The notes under the pieces were generated by a model. That model had not been told where the DNA came from, searched no databases, and worked only from the letters and a program-made list of their open reading frames with translations. This document shows, in pieces, positions 1 through 6,731 of a DNA stretch of 15,331 bases. A program made the position numbers and the translations under genes. The number at the start of each line of letters is the position of its first letter. The first letter of the stretch is position 1. The DNA is from Candidatus Omnitrophota bacterium. Its GTDB lineage: Bacteria > Omnitrophota > Gorgyraeia > Gygaellales > JAHJCI01. The stretch is from assembly GCA_016783355.1 (NCBI GenBank), contig JADHWR010000028.1, forward strand, positions 1-15,331, written 5' to 3'.

Positions 1-579
1 AATACAGCCGCGGCCTCCGCAGTTGCACCGCCTTCCATTAATCTCTATGGGGATATGACCGAATTCACCGGCAACAAGAGATTGCCCGCGATATAATTTG
101 CCGTTGATGATTAACCCACCGCCTACACCTGTACCCAGGGTAATGCCTAATATATTTTGCATCCTCAAATCTTTAATATGCAAAAACTCAGCCAGAGCGA
201 ATAGATTGGCATCATTATCAATATAAACAGGAAGGGCCAGTCTTTTCTTTAAAATCTGTGCCAACTTAAGATTTTTGCATCCAGGAATATTAGGAAAAAA
301 GTAAACCAGTCCTTTTTTGACATCTACAGGCCCAGGGACACCGATGCCCAAGCCCAGAATATTTTTATAATTTAGTCTTTTTTTCTCTATTTGGGTTTCA
401 ACCGAGCGGATAATCCCTTCGATTAACTGTCGAGAACCAGAAGAGCCTGTCGAACCGCCTGCCGAAGGAGTTGGCAATATATCTTTGTCAACAATTCTCA
501 ATTTTTCATCGACAGTTGCAATCTTTAAATTCGTTCCACCCAAGTCAATACTGATGATGAATTTACTTTTCTTCTCCAT
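1..579 (-). CDS. ROK-family sugar kinase or regulator, C-terminus beyond the window
   Basis: The 193 residues in the window form the N-terminal two thirds of a ROK protein, probably a glucokinase-like cytoplasmic kinase that phosphorylates a hexose or amino sugar with ATP. The phosphate-binding loop DLGGTN is at residues 12-17, GVPGPVD is near 74-80, and the catalytic Asp of the NDAN motif is D123. GTGVGGG follows near 150-156. The ROK zinc site is complete: H175 in EFGH, then C185, C187 and C192 in a CxCGGRGC motif. No DNA-binding helix-turn-helix precedes the kinase fold, which favours an enzyme over a NagC-type repressor. The ATG at 579 overlaps the upstream diguanylate cyclase gene by 17 nt and has an AAGG about 9 nt upstream, so translation is probably coupled. 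A Gly/Ser/Thr-rich loop at residues 41-49 may come from a short repeat. Substrate cannot be told from sequence. Confidence 0.93.
   Translation of the reverse strand, partial: MEKKSKFIISIDLGGTNLKIATVDEKLRIVDKDILPTPSAGGSTGSSGSRQLIEGIIRSVETQIEKKRLNYKNILGLGIGVPGPVDVKKGLVYFFPNIPGCKNLKLAQILKKRLALPVYIDNDANLFALAEFLHIKDLRMQNILGITLGTGVGGGLIINGKLYRGQSLVAGEFGHIPIEINGRRCNCGGRGCI
443..455 (-). repeat. Possible degenerate copy of the intragenic palindromic repeat
   Basis: The minus strand reads GTTCGACAGGCTC inside the ROK gene, encoding part of a GGSTGSSGS loop at residues 41-49. TTCGACAG is shared with the clearer copies in the DUF1015 gene (4865-4910) and grpE (8883-8909, there TTCGACAGACTC). A similar CTTCGGCAGG lies a few bases away. 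The match is short and the peptide could be an ordinary flexible loop, so this assignment is weak. Confidence 0.35.
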
Positions 580-1492
580 AAAAACAAACCTTGTTTCTGC
601 CTGTTTCTTTTGCCCGATACAAGGCAGAATCAGCCTGATCAATCAGAATCTGGCTCTCTATGCCATTCTCAGGAAAGAGGCATCCGCCAATACTTACCGT
701 TATGTGTAATTTCTCATCATAGGCAACGATTTCTTGAGCTGCGATTGCGCAACAGAGTCGCCCGGCAACAAAGCTGCCTCCCTTTTTATCTGTATCAGGC
801 AGGATAATCACAAATTCTTCTCCTCCGTAGCGTGCAGCAATATCTATTGAACGCAAGTTGTCTCTTATAATTGCACCTACTTCTGTCAATATGGTGTCTC
901 CGGTAAGATGTCCATAGCGGTCATTATAGGATTTAAAGTAGTCTAAGTCCAATAATAAAATTACAAAATTTAAGTTGAATTTGCGAGAACGCACAATTTC
1001 CTCTTTTAATCTTTCCTCAAAGAAGCGACGCAGATACAAACCTGTTAAGTTATCAGTAATGGAGGAGGCTTGAATTTTGTGAAATAGATGCAGTCTTTTT
1101 AATACAAGGAGGAGCTGATTAAACATTATATAAAAGTGATTTTCATCTTCTTTTTTTAGCCCTTTAATTGCGATCGACCCCAGAGGTTCGTGATTTACTT
1201 TTAGGGTAAAGACCTGATAATCCGGCGATAAATTGATCTCAGCATCTCTTTTTAAGAGAAGGCAATCTTGCAGAGCAAAGTCCTTTTTTATCTTATCTCT
1301 GAAGACAAAGAATGCCTCATCAATACTTAAATAGCGGCTCATGTCTTGCATAAGTTCATAGAGTCCGCTTTTATCCGACACTACTTTTTTTAAATCCTGA
1401 GTCTCTTTTTTAAAATTCCGGTATTCTCTTAGCAGTTTTTCATAGTCATTTTTTAAAATCCCGCAATCTGCTCGAATCTTTTTTAAGCGCAT
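563..1492 (-). CDS. Diguanylate cyclase (GGDEF), soluble, intact inhibitory site
   Basis: This 309-residue protein should make cyclic di-GMP from two GTP. Residues 1-50 are charged and probably coiled coil. Residues 50-140 form a divergent sensory region, perhaps GAF-like. The GGDEF domain runs from about 145 to 305, with metal-binding LLDLDYF (179-185), NDRYGH (190-195) and the active-site GGEEF at 223-227. RSID at 214-217 lies exactly five residues before GGEEF, the position of the RxxD inhibitory site, so feedback inhibition by c-di-GMP is expected. There is no membrane segment or signal peptide. The ATG at 1492 has AGGA about 5 nt upstream and overlaps the previous cyclase gene by 10 nt; the ROK gene starts inside its 3' end. 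The activating signal is unknown. Confidence 0.95.
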   Translation of the reverse strand: MRLKKIRADCGILKNDYEKLLREYRNFKKETQDLKKVVSDKSGLYELMQDMSRYLSIDEAFFVFRDKIKKDFALQDCLLLKRDAEINLSPDYQVFTLKVNHEPLGSIAIKGLKKEDENHFYIMFNQLLLVLKRLHLFHKIQASSITDNLTGLYLRRFFEERLKEEIVRSRKFNLNFVILLLDLDYFKSYNDRYGHLTGDTILTEVGAIIRDNLRSIDIAARYGGEEFVIILPDTDKKGGSFVAGRLCCAIAAQEIVAYDEKLHITVSIGGCLFPENGIESQILIDQADSALYRAKETGRNKVCFYGEEK

Positions 1493-2664
1493 ACTATCCT
1501 GTCCCGGCCTTCTTCCTTTGCTTTGTATAGGGCGCTATCACTTTTGTAAATTAAGGTTTTGCTATCATTGCCATCTTCCGGGAACGCTGCCAGGCCGAGC
1601 GAAACAGTAATATTTGTCGGGGTTTTACGCAGGTAAAATCTATGTGACCTAATCCGCTCTCGTAATTGTTCGGCAAGTTCTTGTGTTTGCCTTTTGCTTT
1701 TATCAGGCACTGTGACACAGAATTCCTCTCCCCCAAAACGGCATATCTTGCAATTGTGGTAGTTAATAAAAAAATCCTCTAAGATTTTTGCAATTCCCTT
1801 TAAGACGATATCTCCGGCAATGTGGCCATAGCGGTCATTATAATCTTTGAAATGGTCAATATCGAGCATCAAGAGATTTATTACTCCTTTCCGGGGTAAA
1901 ATTTCATTATTCAGGTATTCTAAAAAATATCCCTTTGTGTAGAGAGACGTTAGCGTATCCCTTATTGCTAATTCAGAGGTTTCCTGGAAGAATAAGGCAT
2001 TTTCGATACCTATTGCGCCAACATGACAAATCGTATCCAAGAATCTTAAATCATCCTGACTATAGAAATAGGAACGGCAATTTTCCATACGCAATAATCC
2101 CAAGAATTTATTTTTTACCTTAAGGGGGGAATTCACCAGAGACGCGAATGATACGCTTAAGTTATTAGCTTTACCCTGGTCAAAGCGGAAGTCAGATTTC
2201 AGGCTTTCGACCAATAATGAACAGGAATGCTTGAGGACCCAATTATCAAAGATGTCACCTTGCTTTTCTTTAATTACCAAATTTTTGTCCTCCTTTTTGC
2301 TAGAGAAAAGTCTCAAGAGCTTTTTTTGTCTCTCTACCAGATAAAGCCGGCAAATCCCCTTTTCTCTTCCAATCCAAAAAAAGACATAATTAATCAAAGC
2401 CTGAGTTACATCTTGCAGCTTTACGGTTTCATTCATCTTTACAAGAAGATCCTTCAGGCTTTCATAGCGTGTAATCTTCTGTTTTAGGAAGGTATGCAGA
2501 TTTTTTTCTTTATCTATATTTGTTTTTAATATGCTGATCTCTTCGGAAGTATTTTCGTATTCCAGTAGAATTTTTCTGATTTTTCTTTTGTGGATGTTCT
2601 CAACAAAAAGGAAGGCAGCGATAAAGATAAGTATAAGTGGGGGGATTATAAGTGAGAGATTCAA
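1483..2664 (-). CDS. Membrane-anchored GAF-GGDEF diguanylate cyclase lacking the RxxD site
   Basis: This 393-residue protein is a second predicted c-di-GMP synthase. A single hydrophobic segment at residues 4-21 is followed by basic residues, suggesting an inner-membrane anchor with the rest in the cytoplasm. A coiled coil (about 25-75), a GAF-like sensor domain (about 80-225) and a GGDEF domain (about 235-393) follow. LDIDHF (267-272), NDRYGH (276-281) and GGEEF (311-315) are intact, so it should be active. The residues where an RxxD inhibitory site would lie are YHNC (302-305), so the feedback site is absent. The start at 2664 is TTG, chosen because it includes the hydrophobic anchor and lies 1 nt past the ABC ATPase stop; the next in-frame ATG is residue 77, inside the predicted structure. 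It overlaps the next cyclase gene by 10 nt. Confidence 0.93.
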   Translation of the reverse strand: MNLSLIIPPLILIFIAAFLFVENIHKRKIRKILLEYENTSEEISILKTNIDKEKNLHTFLKQKITRYESLKDLLVKMNETVKLQDVTQALINYVFFWIGREKGICRLYLVERQKKLLRLFSSKKEDKNLVIKEKQGDIFDNWVLKHSCSLLVESLKSDFRFDQGKANNLSVSFASLVNSPLKVKNKFLGLLRMENCRSYFYSQDDLRFLDTICHVGAIGIENALFFQETSELAIRDTLTSLYTKGYFLEYLNNEILPRKGVINLLMLDIDHFKDYNDRYGHIAGDIVLKGIAKILEDFFINYHNCKICRFGGEEFCVTVPDKSKRQTQELAEQLRERIRSHRFYLRKTPTNITVSLGLAAFPEDGNDSKTLIYKSDSALYKAKEEGRDRIVCA

Positions 2665-2665
2665 C

Positions 2666-3769
2666 TTAGATAATTGTCTCTTGCGTACCCTGATTAAAGA
2701 AGTGAACCTTGCTCATATCAAAAACAAGTTCTAAATCCTGGCCCACGCTTGGTTGATCATGCGCACCAACACGGGCAATAAAGGCGTGTCGGCCTGTATT
2801 TAAGTGTAAATAAACCTCTGAGCCCATTGGTTCTACTATTTCGCAAGTGACACGGATAATATTCTCTGCCGGCGCATCAGAGACAAAGAGGCGATCATAA
2901 ATATCTTCTGCGCGTATACCAAGACATACTTCTTGATCCGCATAGGCAAGCATCTTATTATACGTCTCGGCAACCAGCTTTAGCTGGGCACTTCCTTCGT
3001 CAAAATATAAATGACCGTCTTTTTTGATAATCCGGCCTTGCATAAAGTTCATTGGCGGTGAACCGATAAAGCCGGCAACAAACTTATTTATCGGATGGTC
3101 ATAGATAGCAGAAGGTTTATCTAATTGCTGCAGGATTCCATCACAAAGCACAGCAATACGGTCACCCATTGTCATTGCCTCAACCTGGTCATGGGTAACA
3201 TAAATCATTGTTGTCTGAAGGCGCAGATGAAGTTTATTGAGTTCAGTGCGCATCTGAAGGCGCAATTTCGCATCTAAGTTGCTTAAGGGCTCGTCAAAAA
3301 GGAAAACAAGGGGTTTGCGCACAATTGCCCGGCCTACGGCTATCCTTTGTCTTTCTCCTCCGGATAGTTCCCGGGGCCGGCGGTTAAGTAAATGCTCAAT
3401 ACTTAGGATTTTCGCTGCTTCCTTAACGCGGCGATTAATCTCAGTTCGGGGATAATGTTTGAGCTTCAGGCCAAAGGACATATTTTCAAAGCTGGTCATA
3501 TGGGGATAAAGAGCATAGCTTTGAAAAACCATGGCAATATTTCTGTCCTTTGCCGGAATATCATTAACACGCTCGGGGCCAATGTAAACATCACCCTTTG
3601 TCGCATTCTCAAGGCCGGCGATTATCCTTAACGTAGTAGATTTACCGCAGCCTGAAGGGCCGACCAAAACCATCAGCTCCTTATTTTCTATGCCCAGGCT
3701 GATATTATCTACAGCCTTTATATTTTCGCCAAAAATCTTTGTTACATCTTTAAGGCTTACCTGCGCCAT
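2666..3769 (-). CDS. Sugar ABC transporter ATPase, MalK/MsmK/UgpC type
   Basis: This 367-residue protein is the nucleotide-binding subunit of a carbohydrate importer of the CUT1 class. The ATPase domain has Walker A GPSGCGKST (37-45), the Q-loop Gln (83), signature LSGGE (135-139), Walker B VFLFDE (155-160) and the switch His of THD (193). The C-terminal third, from about 240, matches the TOBE/OB regulatory region of MalK-type ATPases, including the segment that reads GIRAEDIY. No permease or binding protein is next to it, so it may serve several importers, as known for MsmX/MsmK. ATG at 3769 has a strong GAGGG site 5 nt upstream and a promoter at 3827-3855. It is the first gene of a four-gene unit with two diguanylate cyclases and a ROK kinase. 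Substrate unknown. Confidence 0.95.
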   Translation of the reverse strand: MAQVSLKDVTKIFGENIKAVDNISLGIENKELMVLVGPSGCGKSTTLRIIAGLENATKGDVYIGPERVNDIPAKDRNIAMVFQSYALYPHMTSFENMSFGLKLKHYPRTEINRRVKEAAKILSIEHLLNRRPRELSGGERQRIAVGRAIVRKPLVFLFDEPLSNLDAKLRLQMRTELNKLHLRLQTTMIYVTHDQVEAMTMGDRIAVLCDGILQQLDKPSAIYDHPINKFVAGFIGSPPMNFMQGRIIKKDGHLYFDEGSAQLKLVAETYNKMLAYADQEVCLGIRAEDIYDRLFVSDAPAENIIRVTCEIVEPMGSEVYLHLNTGRHAFIARVGAHDQPSVGQDLELVFDMSKVHFFNQGTQETII

Positions 3770-3826
3770 ATTCCCTCGCCAAAAACTTTCATTCGCTTAA
3801 TAGTATAGAATTATGCACATCTTTTG

Positions 3827-3855
3827 ATTATATATGTCTTAACCAAGATAGTCAA
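3827..3855 (-). promoter_or_regulatory. Sigma70-type promoter for the ABC ATPase-GGDEF-GGDEF-ROK unit
   Basis: On the minus strand TTGACT (3855-3850) is separated by exactly 17 nt from TATAAT (3832-3827). This near-consensus pair predicts transcription starting near 3820 and a leader of about 50 nt before the ATG at 3769. The -35 box lies inside the last codons of accD. No terminator hairpin is visible between accD and this promoter, so read-through from the heat-shock operon is possible. Confidence 0.75.
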
Positions 3856-4678
3856 GTAATTGACTCAATGTTGATTTAAGATTCTTTCGATGGATAATCA
3901 TATCAATCAAGCCGTGCTCTAAAAGAAACTCAGAGCGTTGGAATCCCTGTGGTAACTTCTGCCGTATTGTTTGTTCAATAACGCGCGGCCCGGTAAAACC
4001 AATTAATGCTTTTGGCTCAGCAATAATAACATCGCCCAATGCAGCAAAAGAAGCCAGAACCCCAGCCATCGTGGGATTGGTTAAGATTGATATGTAAGCC
4101 AGCTTCGCCCGATGATGGTAGGAAAGACTTGCAGAGGTTTTTGCCATCTGCATTAAGCTGAACATTCCTTCTTGCATCCTTGCTCCTCCACCTGAGCCAG
4201 AAACAATGAGAAGAGGGAGTTTTTGCTCTGTTGCTCTCTCAATTGCCCGTGCAAGTTTTTCTCCGACCACTGAGCCCATTGAACCCATGATAAAGCGTGA
4301 ATCAGTAACCCCGAAGATTACTGGTTTTTTATCCAAAAGGCCATATCCGGTAACTGCTGCTTCTTTTAAGCCTGTTGTTTTTTGGTCTTGGAGGAGCTTT
4401 TCCGGGTAATTCTTCTTTCCCTTAAAATTTAAAGGGTCAAGAGAAACAAGGTCTGTATCATATTCCTTAAATGTTCCTTGATCAAGAAGTAAATTTATCC
4501 TCTCGGCTGCCGAGAGCGTAAAGTGATAATCACACTTGGGACAGACCTTAAGATTATTTTCTAATTCATTTTTATAAATAGGCTGGCTGCATTCGGGGCA
4601 TTTCGTCCATACTCCATCAGGAATCTCTTTTTTCTTTATGCGAACAATTGTATATTTTGGTTTGCCGAATAATGCCAT
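3839..4678 (-). CDS. accD: Acetyl-CoA carboxylase carboxyltransferase subunit beta
   Basis: AccD pairs with AccA to move the carboxyl group from biotin on BCCP to acetyl-CoA, giving malonyl-CoA, the first committed step of fatty acid synthesis in the cytoplasm. The 279-residue length is typical. The N-terminal four-Cys zinc finger is intact at C27, C30, C46 and C49. The crotonase-like core contains GSGGGARMQEG (161-171), the segment that helps form the oxyanion hole, and the family segment NPTMAGVLASFA (201-212). ATG at 4678 lies 2 nt after the DUF1015 stop, so it is co-transcribed with that gene and with dnaJ. accA, often adjacent, is not in the window. Its location at the end of a chaperone operon suggests heat-responsive or read-through expression. 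Confidence 0.97.
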   Translation of the reverse strand: MALFGKPKYTIVRIKKKEIPDGVWTKCPECSQPIYKNELENNLKVCPKCDYHFTLSAAERINLLLDQGTFKEYDTDLVSLDPLNFKGKKNYPEKLLQDQKTTGLKEAAVTGYGLLDKKPVIFGVTDSRFIMGSMGSVVGEKLARAIERATEQKLPLLIVSGSGGGARMQEGMFSLMQMAKTSASLSYHHRAKLAYISILTNPTMAGVLASFAALGDVIIAEPKALIGFTGPRVIEQTIRQKLPQGFQRSEFLLEHGLIDMIIHRKNLKSTLSQLLDYLG

Positions 4679-4680
4679 AT

Positions 4681-5586
4681 TTATAACCTATTTATCACCA
4701 GCCCTGAGAGCACCTTTGGATAGAAATATGTGCTTTTTGGGGGCATTTTTTTGCCTAATTTTGCTAAACGCAGTATCTCTTTTAAATTTATTGACGAACT
4801 AACAAGTAAGCCCTTTGACTGAAGAGGACAAAAATAAGCCAAGACATAATTAAAGGGCTCGTTAGCACTTCGACAGAGTTTATCCCGAGCGGAGTCGAGG
4901 GGCTCAGTGCGTTTTTTAAGCATCTGCTGGCGATAGCGCAACGCCACTTCATAACGGTGATGCCCATCAGCAATTAAAAAGTGTTTCTTCTCTATTAGGG
5001 CGAGCACCTCCTTTATTATAAACGGCGAAGTTACTTTCCAAAGATAATTTTCTGTTTTTTGTGCATCTGTAACAGCGGTAAATACGCGAGTTTGCGCAAT
5101 AGTTTTTTTAAAAATCCGTTGCAGGCAGGCCTGCGGGTCAGAAAAGAGAACAAAGATTGGTTCAAGATTTGCGTGGAGCTCTGTCTGTAGCTTAAGCCGA
5201 TCTTCTTTTGGTTCAATGCGTGTATGCTCATGACTAAATATGGATTTGTTCGTCAGGTTTAAATTAGCAATAAATCCCAAGCGTTTATATTGCTGATTGT
5301 CCATCATAAATCTTTGCTCATAAAAATAGATGGCCGGTTTTTCTTCTTGAATAAGAATCTTCTTTTTTAGCCAATTTCGAAATGTTGCTGCTGCTTGAGA
5401 GTAGGCGTGCTTATCCTTTTTAGAACCGGGCAAGGTAAGGTGAACGATATTATAAGGACTTAAATTAGAATAAAGAGAGAGTTGTTCTGGTGAAATGATG
5501 TCATAAGGAGGACTTACTACCTTGAAAAGATCAGGAATTTTGGCTTTATTATACCTTATTGCCCGAAAGGGCGCTATCGTTGACAT
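4681..5586 (-). CDS. DUF1015 family protein, shortened in the C-terminal half
   Basis: I recognise this as the conserved but uncharacterised DUF1015 family; no biochemical role can be assigned. Typical features are SPPYDII (25-31), SHEHT (118-122) with nearby charged residues, ADGHHRYE (206-213) and the C-terminal MPPKSTYFYPK (281-291). It is 301 residues, against roughly 400 or more for most members as I recall them. The shortfall seems to lie between the FNYVLAYF segment (245-252) and MPPKSTYFYPK, where members usually have about 100 more residues, so an internal deletion is likely. Residues 226-241 are encoded by a short palindromic repeat. The start overlaps the dnaJ stop in a TAATG junction, and accD begins 2 nt after its stop, so it is part of the heat-shock transcript. 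It may or may not be functional. Confidence 0.88.
   Translation of the reverse strand: MSTIAPFRAIRYNKAKIPDLFKVVSPPYDIISPEQLSLYSNLSPYNIVHLTLPGSKKDKHAYSQAAATFRNWLKKKILIQEEKPAIYFYEQRFMMDNQQYKRLGFIANLNLTNKSIFSHEHTRIEPKEDRLKLQTELHANLEPIFVLFSDPQACLQRIFKKTIAQTRVFTAVTDAQKTENYLWKVTSPFIIKEVLALIEKKHFLIADGHHRYEVALRYRQQMLKKRTEPLDSARDKLCRSANEPFNYVLAYFCPLQSKGLLVSSSINLKEILRLAKLGKKMPPKSTYFYPKVLSGLVINRL
4865..4910 (-). repeat. In-frame imperfect palindromic repeat inside the DUF1015 gene
   Basis: A 46-bp segment begins GCACT and ends AGTGC. Inside these ends TCGAC and GTCGA also pair, with a 7-nt asymmetric bulge on one arm. It shares GCTCAGTG and TCTGTCGAAG with the grpE copy at 8883-8909. It reads without interruption as residues 226-241 (RTEPLDSARDKLCRSA), between the conserved ADGHHRYE and NYV segments, where the family has no such stretch that I know of. 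It looks like an insertion tolerated in a surface loop, comparable to the palindromic elements known inside Rickettsia genes. Confidence 0.7.
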
Positions 5587-6725
5587 TAGGCGATTGAACC
5601 ATGGGAATTGAAATTCTTTCCCGAGGCTCGCGCAAACTCCTCAATAAACTGCTGTTCTTTTCTGCTTAAATGTGTAGGAATTTTTACCTTTACCTTTACC
5701 AGTTGACTGCCTTTGCCTCGGCCGTGCACGTCCGGAATTCCTTTATCGCGCAGGCGAAATATACGGTTTGGCTGTGTTCCCGGGGGTATTTTCATCTTCA
5801 CCGCAGCGTCCAGCGTAGGAATTTCAATTTCACCGCCTAAAACAGCACAGATCATGCTAATTTCTACTTCTGTTAAGATATCATTGCCTTGCCGATGAAA
5901 GTTTGGCTCAGGCAGAATATTTATAATTACATAAAGGTCTCCGTGGCGAGATAGCCCCTGTTCTCCTTCTCCGCGAAGCCGCAGATAGGAACCAGTATCA
6001 ACGCCAGCAGGAACCTTTACTGTCAACGTTTTTCGAATCCGCAGGCGGCCTTCTCCCTTGCATTTTACGCAGGGATGAGTAATAATTGTGCCTTGTCCGT
6101 GGCAGCGCGGGCAGGTCTGGGCTAATTGAAAGAAACCTTGCGAGAAGACTACCCGGCCCCTGCCCTGGCATTGAGGGCAGTTTGTCTTTCTTGTTCCCGG
6201 TTTTATTCCTTCTCCCTTGCAGACAGAACAAAGTTCATAGCGGGGAAGCGTTATTGTTTTTTCACAGCCAAAAGCCGCTTCTTTTAACGTAATATTCGTC
6301 TCAATCTGTAAATCCCGTCCACGCCGGGCATGATGGGAAGAAGATTTCCTGTCCCCTCCGAATATGTCAAAACCTAAATCTCCAAAGATTTCCTCAAAAA
6401 TATTACTGCCAGAGTCAAACCCTCCCAAATTTTTAAAAATGCTGGCAAAATCCGCGCCTTTAAAGATGTCTTCATAAGCATAGCGCTGGTCTATTCCGGC
6501 ATGGCCATATTGGTCATAAAGGCTGCGTTTTTGCGAGTCTGAGAGAACAGCATAGGCCTCTGAGATTTCTTTGAATTTTTCCTCTGCCTCTTTCTTTTGC
6601 TCAGGGCTAACACGGTCTGGATGATGACGAAGAGCCAGTGTTCGATAAGCCTTCTTTATTTCATCAAGACCGGCATTTTTCTTTACGCCAAGCACTTCAT
6701 AATAATCTCGTTTTGTGGACATCAT
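5586..6725 (-). CDS. dnaJ: Class I (type A) DnaJ chaperone
   Basis: This Hsp40 co-chaperone delivers unfolded proteins to DnaK and stimulates its ATPase. Numbering from the first Met of 379 residues, the J domain has HPD at 35-37, followed by a Gly/Phe-rich linker (about 85-125). The zinc domain has four complete CxxCxGxG repeats, CSVCKGEG (166-173), CPQCQGRG (183-190), CPRCHGQG (205-212) and CVKCKGEG (219-226). Two beta-barrel substrate-binding domains and the C-terminal dimer region follow. Two consecutive ATG codons (6725 and 6722) could start it; the second gives the more usual N-terminus. It begins 6 nt after the dnaK stop and its TAA overlaps the ATG of the DUF1015 gene by one base, so all are in one operon. 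Confidence 0.98.
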   Translation of the reverse strand: MMSTKRDYYEVLGVKKNAGLDEIKKAYRTLALRHHPDRVSPEQKKEAEEKFKEISEAYAVLSDSQKRSLYDQYGHAGIDQRYAYEDIFKGADFASIFKNLGGFDSGSNIFEEIFGDLGFDIFGGDRKSSSHHARRGRDLQIETNITLKEAAFGCEKTITLPRYELCSVCKGEGIKPGTRKTNCPQCQGRGRVVFSQGFFQLAQTCPRCHGQGTIITHPCVKCKGEGRLRIRKTLTVKVPAGVDTGSYLRLRGEGEQGLSRHGDLYVIINILPEPNFHRQGNDILTEVEISMICAVLGGEIEIPTLDAAVKMKIPPGTQPNRIFRLRDKGIPDVHGRGKGSQLVKVKVKIPTHLSRKEQQFIEEFARASGKNFNSHGSIA

Positions 6726-6731
6726 ATTTAA

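Noticed and set aside
3770..3838. Terminator between accD and the ABC ATPase
   Set aside because: No stable stem followed by a T-run is present; only promoter and ribosome binding signals are seen.
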